Below are positions 1 through 13,732 of a stretch of DNA of 64,000 nt, piece by piece (position 1 is the first letter of the stretch; each line of letters opens with the position of its first letter). The DNA comes from Atherinomorus stipes. Taxonomy: Eukaryota; Chordata; Actinopteri; Atheriniformes; Atherinidae. The stretch spans positions 682,001 through 746,000 of the forward strand of contig JALJCO010012849.1 in NCBI GenBank assembly GCA_023101725.1, written 5' to 3'. Under the pieces are notes generated by a model, which saw nothing but the letters and a program-made list of their open reading frames with translations, ran no database searches and was not told the DNA's origin. The translations under genes were made by a program, and so were the position numbers.

Positions 1-2174
1 TATACTCCTAAAAATAACATCCAGGTTGGAAAAAATAAACTTATCCTTTCATTAGAACTTACTTGTATTGTTAAAGCTGAGTTATTGCTACTGTACATGG
101 ATTTCACATCATTTTCTTTCCCCCATTGCTTTTTATTGGGCAGCATCCAAGACGGGAGAGGGAACTGGGAATTTAGATTGGTTAGCAGCATCTAAAACAG
201 AATAAGAAAAGCAGACAAGGATAGCACTTGTCGGGATGAAGTCGCTAAATATTTGAGCTGCATATTGTCCTCATATACTGTTGGAGGGTTGCTTAATGAC
301 TGTCCTCTCTCTACACTCATGGTTTGTGTGTAATAAAGTTGCTAAACATAAGAACAAAAAGTTCCCTTAAACGTAAAGATGAAGTGATTAATTGTTTCTT
401 TTCTACAGTTATCTGTTATTATCACAGTGACATTATTGTGATTTCTTTTGTATATAAAAGTTGTGCATAAAAATCTGACAATATGACAGCTGTTTTTCAG
501 AATATGTTCATAAAATGTAGGTTTTGTTTGTAAGGTTTCTTTTCTGTGGTCAAACTACCATCACTGAAGGCACAATGTGAACAAGATTTCTCAGGTGAAA
601 CAGTAAAGTGTGCTGGAGAAACCCACATATTTTTGTAAGGCATATTTTTAAAGATTGTCCCTGCAGGGTTGACCTCACCCTCACCCCAATTACCAACCTG
701 GGCCTAACAATTAAGATGAAAAGTTCTTTATACGTTTCTGCTAAATGCATTCAAATAAAAAAAATCTAATGGGGCACAATTTTGTCCCAAATTAGACATG
801 GTGTCCCCAGTCTTCTGGTCAAAATTACCCCTGTAACTGCACACACAATGTCCAGGTACAGTATATCAAAGGGAAACCTCCCTTGGGGAGACTTTAGTTT
901 GACTTTCATTTTCTAGCTATTGCAGAGACCCATTTTTTCACTGGAGAGGTTGCAGGGCGCAAGAGATGGGGAAGGATGTAGAGCGTGAAGACATTTAAGT
1001 GGGAAGTCACACTGACGGTGTACAAACCCGGCAGAGATGTTCATTACTTCTGTTTCCACCTACGCTTTACTGGAAAACACACACCGCTGCTCATGATTGT
1101 ACAGCGTCATGCTATGTGTTCAACACAGTTCCACTGTACTGTAGGTAAATTTCCAAAATATTATACAACAGCTTTTTAAAAGTACTTGAAGAGTTCTGGA
1201 GTTGTTTTTTTTTTTAACATTTTGTGAGGAAAGTGTTGACATTTGAACTCTGCTTCAACCTTTAAACTCATCATGCTTCAACCTACTTTCTTGTAGATTG
1301 GTGTCATTTCACTGCTTTTCCAGTTCAAGAACTTGAAAACAGAAGGAGAAACTGAAAATAACGCCATAGCAAACAATAATCACCTCATGAGCTCCACGTC
1401 CGATATGTTGTGGTAGATTTTCTATTTTCATGTGTAGGCAAAAATCATATCGTTTTCTCTGACGCTGCAACGAAAGTCATGGGTCATAAAGCCAAAACAA
1501 GGAAAAATAAAAGCAAAACGCATTCCAAACCAAACACTAACGATGGTTTACATATTTAAATATTTTTGTCTGAAACTTGAAAAAACAAAAGGCACCCACA
1601 AATTAATGGTTTATACGATTGTGATTCAACATAAATTTCTCAACAGCACTAGCCAAAAGACAATATGTTCCACACAAGCATGACAATGCCGCACAAACAA
1701 TGTGATTTAAAATTCAATATATAATACACAATGCCACTTAATTAGATTTGGTGGACAGTGTGATTTAACAAAGAAGTCCTAAAGCACATAACAGATCCAT
1801 ATGCTGATGACCCATGAAGCTTAAAACCAGCCCAAAGTTGCAACAATTAAATTCAAGTTGAGCTTAAAAGTATACCATGTAACTTTTGGCCACTAAGGTC
1901 ACCAAACCTGTAACTTTTAACAGGCAACAAACTGCTGCAAAATTAAGCAGTCTATATCTGCTTTTGGAACTATGTTTGCAGACTGTTTTGACCAGTTGAT
2001 TTGAAGTCATCAAGCCATAAAGCAAAGCGCTCCAGGTCACATGATCCAATGAGAGACGGACCCGCTCCTGCAAAGTTATAATTTCTGTTTTTTGAAGATG
2101 GCAGCCTGCTCAGAGCACCGACATGCATCAAGTGCTGTATATTGACCCCTGAAATTGTCCATTATTACATTACA
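1..2174. other. no gene seen
   Basis: AT-rich sequence. Short frames on both strands have no recognisable protein features, and no repeat with readable ends was found. Confidence 0.5.
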
Positions 2175-3198
2175 TTAACTCATTGACTGCCAGACTTTTT
2201 CCGAGCATAGTACTCCATATTGCCAGAATTTTTAAGCATTTTCACTGATTTTTGGAGAGCCACAGAATATTGTGTACCAATATGCAAACACTGAATATAC
2301 CAAAGGAAAGCTCAGACTCTCTTCTTTTATCAGAAAAAAACATTTGTTTCAAGCTTTTTCCATTATTTAGTAATCTGCAGTAGAACATGGGCTTGTTGCA
2401 GCAAAAATGCCTGTTTCTGACCAAAAAGCTGAGAAAACAAGCCTTAAATGCTGCAATGCACTTCACGTGGAAAAGTGTCTTTGTTGCCAATATTTTTTTT
2501 ACTTTAATGACACCTACATCATCTGAACAGCTGTGTACTTCTATGAAACAACAAATACAACACTGAGAAAAGAGTGTTGGTGGCAAAATAATCATTCACA
2601 AGCTAAATAAGCCACAAGAAGTCTGTTTCACAATATAACATTTGACAGAAAGGTCTGTCTTTCTGTCCCTTTCTCCTTCCTTCTACTCATCCACCACTTC
2701 TGCTGGTGCGCACCCCGCTGTCACATATGTCACATGTCACACATACTTTCACTTTCAGCTGGCGCACTTTGCCGCTGTATTTCAATCTATGGATCATGTC
2801 TTTGATCGATCGTGTGACTGTCTGTCACTGATCATTTTTTCCACAAACTTTCCTCTCACGTCCGCCGCCTAAACTGCTTCGATTACGAGCAGTTACCATA
2901 TTCTTCCCCACCGCGACAGAATGGAGCACACTTCCGAAGCCGACTACACATACACCATAGAGGCACACCACTTCCTGGTAGGTTTTTTTTAAGCTTGTCT
3001 AACACCGCCATCTACTGGATCGGATGAAAATTACAGAAATAAAGACGATCAGCACTTGGTTCTCTCTGACAAGCTCTGCCAGAAATTAAAACAGCTCCCC
3101 CGATTAAAACCCGCAAATAACGTGTAAACACGTGAATGGCAGTTAACATTCGGATTTGAATTAACGTGTTTACACGTGAATGGCAGCCAGTGAGTTAA
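2175..3198. mobile_element. about 1-kb TIR element with ttaactcattgactgcca ends
   Basis: Left end ttaactcattgactgcca; right end tggcagccagtgagttaa, inverted with two mismatches. Near the right end a second pair of aacgtgtaaacacgtgaatggcag blocks (about 3119-3187) could fold back. No reading frame of note. Confidence 0.7.
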
Positions 3199-3307
3199 TA
3201 ATAATATTCTGATTTAATATAATATTTGGGTCTAAAGTTACACAGTATCCCTTTAAAGTGGCTTTACTCAGCTCGGGCAGATTTTTGCACATTGCTGCCT
3301 CCAAATG

Positions 3308-3308
<1 letters not shown>

Positions 3309-3356
<48 letters not shown>

Positions 3357-3369
3357 CACACAGTATATA
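3309..3369. repeat. (TA)n microsatellite
   Basis: Nearly pure TA repeat with single-base interruptions. Confidence 0.95.
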
Positions 3370-4357
3370 TAGTCTGTAAATTATGCAGAGTCCACATACC
3401 TGATGTAATAACTGATGCCGACACCAGCAAATGTATCGGTCTATCCTTACTGCTTACATACGGATTTACCTCCAACTGTGAACAGAGATTTCTCACGCCT
3501 GGATCCTGACATTTTCACATAGCCTCGTGTAATGCATCTCTATACCTTTCAGAGATTTAGGTCTTTCAACTCAGTGCTGATAACAAGCCATCCCTCTCAG
3601 AAAGGAAAGACCTGGCACACACTATGTTTACATAAAGGTGTTTGAAAGTGAGTAGCTGGGTCAGAACTTACCCTTAATTACATAAACTTAAAGCAACAAA
3701 AGCCATGCAAGGACAGAAGTTGATGCAAAATTAAGTAGATTATAAATCACTTACTTGGGAACTGATACTTGGTGCTTACTTATTTTAAAACAAAAACTTT
3801 TTCAGATAACATCTATTAAAAGAGTTTTGAATTAAGCTGTTTACTCTCAGCTGAAGTTTAGCAAAGAAATAAAGTTATAAACAGGGAAGAACCCTCAAAG
3901 CCACACAGACACAGTGACAGAGTCTAATGTGATTACAGTGAATTAAAGAGTATTAAGCACCATGGTGCAATTACTCCCTTGCTGGGCAAGTGTTTGAAAC
4001 AGATGAACACATCAGGGTTTATTTAAATGCAGCAAGGCTAATTCACATCAGAAATGAAATCAGCATAAATAAGTAAGTAAACAAACAAGACCAGCCAGGC
4101 TCTGTGTTCATGAGATGCACCACTTGCTGGGTTGTAATCGGTTTCCATGTTGACCTGGTGTTGTTTAACAAGAGCGAATTTGTTTTTCCTGAGTGTTCCT
4201 GCTAAAAATCCTGCTTGACAAGTGTTTGGCATCTAGTCTCTGAATTTCAATGACAGTTTTTTTTAACAATTATCTGAAATTCCTTTCTTTTCTTGCCTGA
4301 CCCATTTAATGACCTCCTTTATGTGTCTTCTAACACTCCCCTTTCTCTTTATCATAG

Positions 4358-4433
4358 CTGATGTTCAGTCATCGTCATCGCTGTGCTGCTGCATCAGGTT
4401 AGCAGTCAGCGGCGCGGGGGTGACAGCATGCAG
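4358..4433 (+). other. candidate exon A of an unidentified plus-strand transcript
   Basis: 76 bp between an acceptor (tttatcatag) and a donor (CATGCAG then gtaaag). An ATG lies 6 bp from the donor. There is no long open frame. Supported only by splice-site shape and by position in the same orientation as the candidates at 4999, 17782 and 18614. Confidence 0.2.
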
Positions 4434-4998
4434 GTAAAGATGAATGAAGCCCTGGCTCGGCTCTGCAGGCTAAACCGGCGCTTGGCACATGGATCACTGC
4501 CGGTGCTAATTCGGGCATAAACAGATTCAAAAGCACACAAAGAAATTAATGAAGCGTGGCTGATTGGACAGAGCAGACAGTCGCGCTCATCTAAACCTCC
4601 ACACAGACAGATAAAAAAAAAAGAAAGAAAGAAAGAGGGCTGGGAAGTGTGCAAGTCTCCACTCAGGCATGTGCATGTTCACCTGTCAGTGCTTCAGGGG
4701 AAACTGATCAAGTGTGTACAGCTGTCTCAACTTCCACTCCTCTTTTCCTCTTCTCCTTCCTTACCTGTCTTTCTCATCCCCCTATCTTCCTTTTCTCATA
4801 TCATTTTCGGCCCTTATCTCTTTCTTTGACCTTTAACCATCACCACATCCTCTTACTCTTTTGGTTCTCTCACGTTCTCCTCACCTCCGTTCCATTTTTT
4901 CTCGTCTTATATCCTCTCTTCTCATTTTCTTTACGCTGCTTTTTCTTTCCTCTCCAGCTTTCTTTTCCTCTCCTCTCATCTCATTGCATCCAAACCAG

Positions 4999-5096
4999 TG
5001 AGTCTGGTTTGATCTCTGGCTGATGATGAGCTCTCTTCCTGAGCGCTGACAAGCACGATGGGCTTCACATCCCCGGCTCGGCGCCCGATGACTCAG
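4999..5096 (+). other. candidate exon B with a start codon, unidentified plus-strand transcript
   Basis: 98 bp preceded by about 250 bp of pyrimidine-rich DNA (about 4730-4990) and the acceptor aaaccag, and followed by the strong donor CAG/gtaaga. An ATG at 5058 opens MGFTSPARRPMTQ and stays in frame exactly to the donor. The G at +4 is a favourable Kozak position. The peptide is not recognised. Joined directly to the candidate exon at 17782 it would stop almost at once, so further exons are missing or the transcript is non-coding. Confidence 0.25.
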
Positions 5097-5235
5097 GTAA
5101 GAGTGATCAGAAAGTGCAATGCTCGTTCCTCTGTGAAATAAATAGACTCAGATATACGAAGATGAGAAACAGAACAGGTGAGCACAGGTAAAGATGGAGA
5201 GACACGAAAGAAAAGTAACACTGTACGCTTAGTTA

Positions 5236-6611
5236 GAGGGATTACCCTTACCAAAAAAGTTGTGTATACAAGTATGCTTAAAATATACTAATTTTAAACT
5301 TTAAATAAAACAGTGTACTTTCAGTTTACTGTTTATGTACTTATCAGAAATATACTTAAAGTTTACTTTCCATTTACTAATAAATATACTGGAATTTTAA
5401 GTATATTTCGCCTATACTTATATTTAAACTTTTGAATGAAATGCTTAAATAGTAGTACATTCATAGTACATTTTCACACATACTGGTTTCTTTGTGGCAT
5501 ACTGCAAGATGTACATTCTTTCACGTTTTTAAATCCTGTCTTGTAAGATTTAGGTGCTAGCTCACTCACAGTCTGAAAACCCCCCGGTTTATATCTTATA
5601 TTACTTTTAGCCTACTTAAAAGTGTACTCTAGAATACTTAAAAGTGTCCTTTCTAAAAGTAAAAGTAAGCTTGAAGTTTTTGTAGGAGTAAACTAACAGT
5701 ATAGCAAGAAGATTACTTTCAGTATACTTGAAAGTGTACTTTTACATACTTAAAGTGCACAGCAAAATCCCCAGTGTAAAATTTTATTGTTAAATCACAT
5801 TTACTCTTTTAGAGTAATTCCAACACCAGTGAGAGTAAAACCAGCAATGCTGGTGATAATTTTCAGAGTTAAAACTATTTTTTTCTTTTCAGTGTCAAAG
5901 AAAAAATACTCCTAACAGAGTTACTCAGGGAGACTCCGCCCTTTTCAGTTTAAATATTTCCCATCATGCCGTATGACTCCACTGTTCAATCCTGCACCAT
6001 GAGTTAAGTGTATATGTGCTCAGCTTATGTCTCCTTGGTGTGTTATAAGAATGTAAACAATCAGTGTTGTTGGAGAGGATAAATGATGCCTTTGTCCACA
6101 ATCCCCAATTACCATTAAGGTAATTAAGATCAGAAATCCTGATATAAATTTTGAATGGACACCAAGTCAATATCAACTGAAATATTTTACTTTGTGACAA
6201 TGTTAATGAATTAGATGTCTTGAATGCTTGTGTTATGACATTTCAAATTAACACTATGGAGTGTTACTTATCTCAAAGAGTAAAAGCTTATTAACAATGT
6301 CAGTGTTGATCAAGTTTAACTCTATAATGAAAATCAACTTATACCAGTGTTAAATTGACAAATAAATTTTAAAACTATAGGTCCAGTGTAACTTTAGTAC
6401 AGGGCAGGACCATATGTAACCTGTCTTAGTGTTAAAATTGACTGTGTTACTCCAACACTGCTGATTTTACCGTGTGGGCAAATTTAGTCCCAAGAAGTAT
6501 ACTTGTCATTGGTATCAGTGTACTTGGTAAATAAAAGTACACTTGGGGGATATATTTTACTATACTTGATTACATGTACTTAAGGAATACCTCTTTTTGG
6601 TAAGGGTAGAG
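5236..6611. mobile_element. TIR element with attacccttaccaaaaa ends, carrying a nested element
   Basis: Inverted ends acccttaccaaaaa and tttttggtaagggta. The outer body is built of short variants of agtatacttaaagtgtact. The middle (5774-6478) is another repeat that recurs at 14745-15510. Confidence 0.7.
5774..6478. repeat. nested repeat with agtgttaa/ttaactct motifs
   Basis: Homologous, same strand, to 14745-15510: both have actctttagagtaattc-type starts, a gactccgccct block and cccatcatgc, and end in repeated short runs of agtgttaaatttaactc. Confidence 0.7.
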
Positions 6612-7194
6612 TCAACAAGTGCTCCAGTACAGTAACTGTAAATGAAGTTTATTGTAATTTGTATAAACATTGATTCACTTTTTTCCTGCAGGTGAGGTCA
6701 CAGATTAAATGGTATTCCTTCTTTTCCTCTTGCAACAACACAAACCAGATTTTGTCATGAAGTTTAGCTCCTCACTCCTCAAGTGTGCTGGCAATCTGAA
6801 CTGTGCCAACCGCGGGAATAAAAAAAAAAACACAAAACAAAATGTTCCTCACATGTTTGTACCACATTTGACCGGACCACAAAGAAACAGAGCTGCTGTT
6901 TAAGACTGGTTGAGGCTGGAAGCACGTAGCCAGTAAATGAATGTCAATCATTCCACAACAAAGTGTCTGCAGCTACGGCGTAAAGCTGCGGGGAACTTTG
7001 ATGACCCTAATCTCAGCCGGGTCAGCCAGATGTGATTGCAGCTTGTGACAGTGGACAAATCCGCTTTGTCTACCTGCCAAACAGATTACAGCCAATATAA
7101 GAAACTGCAGCAACTGTTCTGAAAAGACGCAACACACACACCTGAAAAAACACTGGAGACCTGTGCCCGTTGATTTCTGAGTTTCTTTATGTAT

Positions 7195-7380
7195 CCTCAA
7201 AATTAATCATACCCTCCAATTAAAGAAAAGGCTAAATTCACAAAAGTGATTCAAAAATTTAAAAAGTAATAAAATTAATTGTAATTCATTGAAATGAAAA
7301 ATTGTTTTTGAACTGTAGCTGAAAACAACAATAATAATAATAACAATAAAACAAATAAAACTGTCCCAGACAAATTAGAG
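7195..7380. repeat. fragment shared with 42945-43150
   Basis: Direct-orientation match, beginning around accctccaattaaagaaa and ending aaactgtcccagacaaat, with an (aat)n run in between. No coding potential. Confidence 0.6.
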
Positions 7381-7795
7381 CATCTTGCTCATGAACAGTG
7401 GATCAACATACCTGTCAATAGGTGCAAGTTTGATTGAACGTTAGAAGAAACACGTGATTACAGCAACTGCCTTAAAGGGTAAATCAACAAAATTTTAGTT
7501 CAGTGGCCCATTTTACTTCCTTTTTTTAAATTTTGTGTTTGTTTGTTTTTAATATTTATGATAAACCACAATTCAAAATTAATGTCATGATTTTCATACA
7601 ATTCTTATATATTATAATTTTTTTTCAATTTCAGTTTATTTTACTGACAACTGATTTTTTTTCTTTATTTAATAGTCTGAATAATTTTGATGACTTTTTA
7701 TATAAATTACAAACACCAAAAATCCAGCTGCTTGATTGTTGGATGATGTGCAGAATTCTGATTTACCAAGCTTTAAAAGAAAGAAATAAACTGTG

Positions 7796-7939
7796 TGCAC
7801 AACTCCATTACTTCCTGAACTGGCCATTGTCGTTGTGGTTACTGATGTCAGACACACCTGGATTAATCAATATGTCCAATAAAGAAAAACAGGAAACAAA
7901 GGAGCACTACTAAGTTCAGGAAGTAGTGAAGTTGTGCAT
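7796..7939. mobile_element. 144-bp foldback MITE
   Basis: The ends gcacaactccattacttcct and aggaagtagtgaagttgtgc are inverted repeats. The core gacacacctggattaatca is shared with 53015-53182 (opposite strand). Confidence 0.7.
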
Positions 7940-8245
7940 TCAGTCCATTGGCTAAAATACATCTTTTTCTTTACTATATATTAAAAGACTAGTAGGCTAT
8001 GCAGGATTTAGTTGCACCTGAAGGTGAAATTCTAGACTGAAACAAGCTGAACACCGTTGCCTCATTGAAGTATGGCGGCTCCATGAGGACAAGAACTGCA
8101 CAGAACTTGTATTTTGAAAAAGTTCCAGAGACCGACCACACAAAGAGTAAAAGGTGTAAAATGGCTGAGGTTGACTCTGCTAAAAGTTGTTCAGTTATCA
8201 AAAACGTCATTAAAGGAGTCATTACCTGGAAATCCCACTTTTTCA

Positions 8246-8330
8246 TGTTAAAGGAATAGTTCACCCACAGAATGATGTAACTTTATTTTCCACTTACCCT
8301 CATGGTGAGCAAGACTCTGGAGCACTTTTT
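8246..8330. repeat. end of a common teleost repeat (gttaaaggaatagttcaccc)
   Basis: This end sequence is widespread in fish genomes as I remember it. The other end is not identified. Confidence 0.45.
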
Positions 8331-8633
8331 TTTAATATCTCAAATGCAGCCTGCAATCAGGAAGGTTTTTCTTTTTCCCCCAACTTTCATATAATGGAGT
8401 TCGCCGGGGTCCGAGCCAAAAAAATCCATAAAAGTCCACAAAAACTTGTCAATATTCCTCCATACTGCTTGTCCAATGTAATACAAGTGTCCTGAGTGGG
8501 TAGCGTCCAGAATTTACTTGAAACAACGTCATTTAGTATAGATGAGATCACAGCTTTGTCAGAACAGAGATTTTCAAGTTATTTTGAGAAAGCATGGGTC
8601 AGAATATCATCATTCTAAAGCAACTTGTAGTTA

Positions 8634-9640
8634 AGACCGCCTAAACTGAGACCAAGACACGACCAAGACCAGAGAGTCAGGCCAAAATAAGACCAGTCTA
8701 AGACAAGACCAAGGGGTGCATCCCAATACCCCCCACTAGCCCTTCTTTTTAAGCCCTACCCTTCGTGGTAGTGGGCATAAATAGGTAGTGGGTATGAATC
8801 TAGCCCTTCAGAGTGAGGGATGTCTGATGCTGACTTGCTGAGGAAGGGCCAGAGAAAAACTAAACAACAGCAACCTCCGGAGAGCGACAGTACTCGGAGA
8901 AGAAAACTCACTAATGTACATATTACACAGCTGTTCGTAACGTTAGCCAAACTAGCCACACGAGCTAGGCTAAAATACTGATGAAAAGCTTGCGAAGGCT
9001 TTTCGGCAGTTTACAAGGGACAACAGTCGTCATGACGACTTCTTCCCCGTGTGGTTGTTTTGTTTATTCATTAACCGAAGCACGATAAATGATGAAAAAA
9101 GAAAAACGACCACAACTGTTAAGTCTGTGTTGTTGCTGTGTTGTTATGGTGAGATGTATGTGCAAATGTCACTACGCAGTCACTTACATGCCTGAATGTA
9201 AATGCAGCAAGTGGTGTCCTAATTCATAGTGAAGTTTACAAAGCCCTACCCCTGTTGGCTTCAACTTGAGGGTGTAGTGATAGTAGGCGAGGGCTAGTGG
9301 TTGAAAGTAGGGGGAACATTGGGATTGGGCCTAAGTCAAGACCAAGACCAAAGAAACAAACTAGTTATTTGCCATTTTGCATGAGTTGTAGAACCTAAGC
9401 CCCATACTGTGTTCAGCTGCATAGTATGAATACAAGATTGTATTATTTGGTACTTGATTGGTACTTGAAGGGGGCATATAATGATATTTAAAGAGAAAAA
9501 AACTGTATCTGCCTGGATGAAGTTACAAATCCAATCGGCCAGTCTGAGAAATTGCTAGACCGAGAGACCTGAGACAAGACCAAAACCACGAAAAAAGTGG
9601 TCTCGAGACCAAGACAGGTCTGGAGAACTACAAGTCTAAG
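8634..9640. repeat. gaccaagac-rich repeat split by an inserted TIR element
   Basis: 8634-8712 and 9332-9640 are rich in gaccaagac and gagacc motifs and look like one repeat interrupted by 8713-9331. Confidence 0.6.
8713..9331. mobile_element. TIR element with cccaatac-type ends
   Basis: Left ggggtgcatcccaataccccc, right gggggaacattgggattggg, inverted. Inner blocks cactagccctt and gggctagtgg also mirror each other. Non-coding. Confidence 0.65.
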
Positions 9641-11535
9641 CAACAGTATGATATTCAATAATAATCATACATTTAATACATTTTATTTAAAGCACCTTTC
9701 AAGAAACTCTAGGTCACTTTACATAACAAATAATAACCACGAGTGAAGTAAGAAATTAAAAATAACAGTTGAAAACAGTAAAAAAAATAGAAAACAGTTA
9801 AAAACTGTAAAATGGAGTATACAGGTGCAGCAAGAAGGTTTAGAGGTTAAACCTTCATTTCTACAACACTGTTCAAAAAAAAAAACAGAAGATATTTTTG
9901 TCACAGTGAAAATGATAATCAGTAGACAATGCAGTAAAACATGTTTTTGTTTGTTTGTTTGTTCTGATGAATTTTAAGTATCTTGATGTTCATGTATAAA
10001 ACAGATACAGTAAATGCAGAAATGCGGATGCATCTGCTTGTGGAGTCACCCTAGGTCACTTTAGTTAGAGGCAAATCTAGTAAGCGTTCAAATTTTCTTC
10101 TGAATATGTCTAGAAATAATCATAAACCACAAATATAGCCCATACAGCACACACACGTATGCTGTCAAGATTTGTTTGTGCTGACTCAGACAAGGTGCGT
10201 GCATCTTATCGTCTCCAATAACTGCAAACTTGTCCTCCATATCTGCTCTGTTCAGCTGTGATATCTCACACACATCCACACACACTCGTGTAAGACATGA
10301 CCTTCCACAAGCTTTTCTTATCCACCGATAGCTCTCATCTCTAACATAACCTCAGCAGCTGGAAATAAAATAGAGAGCACAATATCAGCTCCCTGCTGGG
10401 AGGATAAGAAATCAGTCAAAATATTCAAAATGAAAATTTTCATGCAAGAATCACAATTAAGATACACATGCATTCATTCTGCACTGCATCATGATTTAGG
10501 CCTTGCTACACTGAATTTCAACAGGTCAGAATAATGTTTGAGTCCCACGGGTGAAACAAGGATCTTCTGAATGTGCGCCAAGCCATTATCTATAATATCT
10601 GATAATGAAATGGAGTGAATATGAGGCCGATCCATCATCTCTGTAGAGCTGTTTGACACATTTAGGTTTCATATGACAAATCAACATATTATAGAAGCTG
10701 CTGGGTGATATTCTAAGTGGAAGGGAACTACTACCGTTCCTGCAGCAGAGAATCAGTCCGCTGTGTTTTGCTCTTATTGCAGATCCGTGTGGTGAGCTGC
10801 ATGAACATGAGAGTGATACAAGGGGTCAGAATTTCTCAACTATGGATTGCGTAGTAGTTAAAGATGTTGACAACTGTGTCAGTCATTGTGTTGCAGAAAA
10901 CCGACGTCAAACCCAGAAGCGAAAACTGCTACTCAAATGTTTCGGCATACATTAGGGGCTCTGTGGCAGCCCAGTGAGACAGTGAGTTTGGGAACAGGAC
11001 TGGGTTCATTTCACTTACAAAACAATCACACAAATTCCCCCAGCTATTTACTGACTCACGCCTAAAAACATTTTCTATCAACAACACACATGAGCGACAG
11101 AATGAGTTTACATGCTCTCAGACTATGTATGTGGTCTTGATGGGGGTCGCTGCATCCAATGTGCCCACCGGGTTGGAATCATCTTTCCAAATTTTTAATA
11201 GCTGCAGCATCCTTGCTGATTTCCTGAGGGGAACAAACCAAAATAGAATCAACTGTCGGTATATCATTTGCCATCCCCCCATCTTGCTAGTTTGATGTTT
11301 AAGTATGACAAAACTGTCTTACATACATGTCCATAAAAAGGGGTTAAAGTTTCCCAATAAGTTTATTCAGGAAACATATTGCCGCATATTGGACCTTATC
11401 ATGATGTAAAGTGATAGTTTTATTATAAATATGTGAAACACAACACACAAAATTATAATTTATTGTTAGAACTTGACACATATATGCAGATGTAACATAC
11501 TCTTCCTAATTGTCCACGTTGCACGCTGTAAATTC
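9641..11535. other. no gene seen
   Basis: Unremarkable AT-rich sequence with a short TTTG run near 9947. A possible tiny splice-acceptor context near 10782 is too weak to call. Confidence 0.45.
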
Positions 11536-12305
11536 TAGGGATGCACGATATTGGAATTTTGGCTGATATCCAATATGCTGATATTTTAGAACTCATGTGG
11601 CCAATAACCAATATCGACACCGATATTATAGCTGAAAAAAATAAGCAGTCATTGCAAATAGCAGTTTTGTTATCCGTTTCTGACTCTTTGAAAAATAGGG
11701 GTGGGAAAAAATATTGATACACTTCAATATCGCAATATTTTCATATGCCAATATCAAATCGATATTTGCAAAAGCGGTATCAATCTATTTTACTTACAAA
11801 ATCTTGCAAGATTTCATGGTTCTGTTACAAATCTCAGGATATTTCTTGAATTCTCACAAGATTTCGTAACAAAGTGATAAAGTATCTCTAGATTTCTGTA
11901 ATAAAATAGATCGATACCGCATTTTTAAATGTCAATTTGATATCAGCATTTGAAAATATCGCAAAATGTTTGTGAATTCTCACGAGATTTTGTAACAGAA
12001 CGATAAAATATCGCAAGATTTCTTAAGTAAAATAGATTGATACCACCTTTTTAAATGTCAATATGATATCAGCATATGAAAATATTTCAGTGTATCGATA
12101 CTTTTTTCCCACCCTAGACTTTAGAAGTTTGAAAGTCTGTAAAAAAAAAAGTTTTTGAAGAAGGTTTTTTTTTAGCCTTTAGAAACAGTGGGCTGATCGG
12201 TTAAATATTGGTTAAATATCGGTGTGGTGGCCGATGTCCGATACTCAGTTTTAAGGCCGATATAGGCCGATACCGATAACGGGTTGATTATATTGTGCAT
12301 CCCTA
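11536..12305. mobile_element. composite hAT-like MITE (same family as 46978-47601)
   Basis: Ends tagggatgcac and gtgcatcccta, a perfect 11-bp inverted repeat. Flanks are gtaaattc (11528-11535) and gtaaaatc (12306-12313), an 8-bp duplication with one change. It carries the same internal nested ends (gggtgggaaaaaa about 11699, ttttttcccaccct about 12105). Confidence 0.85.
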
Positions 12306-13732
12306 GTAAAATCTGCTCACAAACAAGTTCATTAAAACATAATAGCTCATTATTAATTTATTTTGTAATAAATGAAAATCATTCTCCAAATTTTCCACCA
12401 AATGAGAAGCTTCCAGAGCATCATATTTAAGTATAAACAAGTATCTTCTCACATCGTTAAAATCCTGCAGGCTGCAGATGGATCTTCTTTGTACTTGCAA
12501 ATTCATGCTTAATTAACTTAAAGAAAATCAAGAATGTTTTCTCTGCACTTATAATGATTGGGTTTGTCCAGTTTATCTAGGTCATAATATTCTAAGACCT
12601 TAAAGCAGAGATTATGGGACTGAGTCAGCAAACCTATTTCCTGCTACTAAAAAGATGGTTTGTAAACTCTTGTGATCCATCTCAAGCTGGGAAACCTTCA
12701 CACAGTTTGTCAAAAAGGGGTTATAACTCCGAAAACCTCAAATCTCTATTAATAACATCCTAGCAAGTATCATTCTCCCCTCGTTTAGCCCCCTCCTTCA
12801 GGAGAGCGCGGGGCTGAGCCTTGTATTAGCAGAGGAGGAGAAGACTGAGAGAGGAAAAGATGTAGCTGATAATAAGACTGCTCTTGGCTACTAGGTCAGG
12901 AGGGTGGGACTGGTTAATTAGAGGGCTGTGGTTCTGGCTTCTGTAGCCTGCAGTGTGAATGTGGGTGTATGTGCGCGACTCTACCACAGGATGTGTGGCT
13001 GGGTTCTTTGGCTGTGCATTTGGCGTTCATTCATGGGGTTTAGTTAATTTGCTGAAGTAATTGTTGCCAAAACACCCCAGGAGCTGTCACCTCAGAAGGA
13101 CAAGAGGAGAGGCGACAGAGTGTGCTTTATAGTGTTGTTCACAGGACGTCAGCAGTGTAACACCCGCTAATCACAGCCATGGCTGTCGGCTGTTCACCCA
13201 CAGGATCTTCTCGCCCAGAAATCTTTTAAAGAACTGATTTGTACCTCAGATGAAAAGGAGCTGAGTATTAAAAGACCTGCCGCACCTCTCTTTTTTTTTT
13301 CTTCTGGCCAAGGTTGCATCTAATGATATATAGCATGTGTACAAGCCAGACCAAGATGGGCCACACTGAAATTGCTCTCCAAAAATCTCATTGAGCAGCC
13401 AGTGTGCCTCAGGATTGGAGCCTGTGGTCTAATAGAGATTGGTGACAGTTTGGAAGGGATGAAAAATCAGGCTTATCAATAGGAAGCTAGGGAAAATAGC
13501 ACATCAGGTGCAGGACATAGAACCACATCATCATTTTTCAATACTCTCTCCTAAAAAATTACTTTTATACAGTATTCATTTGTTTCCTTAAAAAAATCTT
13601 GTTGTGAGACATAATTGCTGGATAAATTGTTTTCACAGTGCTACCTTTTTGTGTTCTGCAGGACTTTTGCGCACATAGTAGTTGTATGTTTACCATACGG
13701 CCAAGGCAGCGGCATTGTGGTGATATAACAGT
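12306..13732. other. no gene seen
   Basis: Includes a slightly GC-richer stretch (12780-13200) without an open frame or clear splice pair. Confidence 0.45.
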
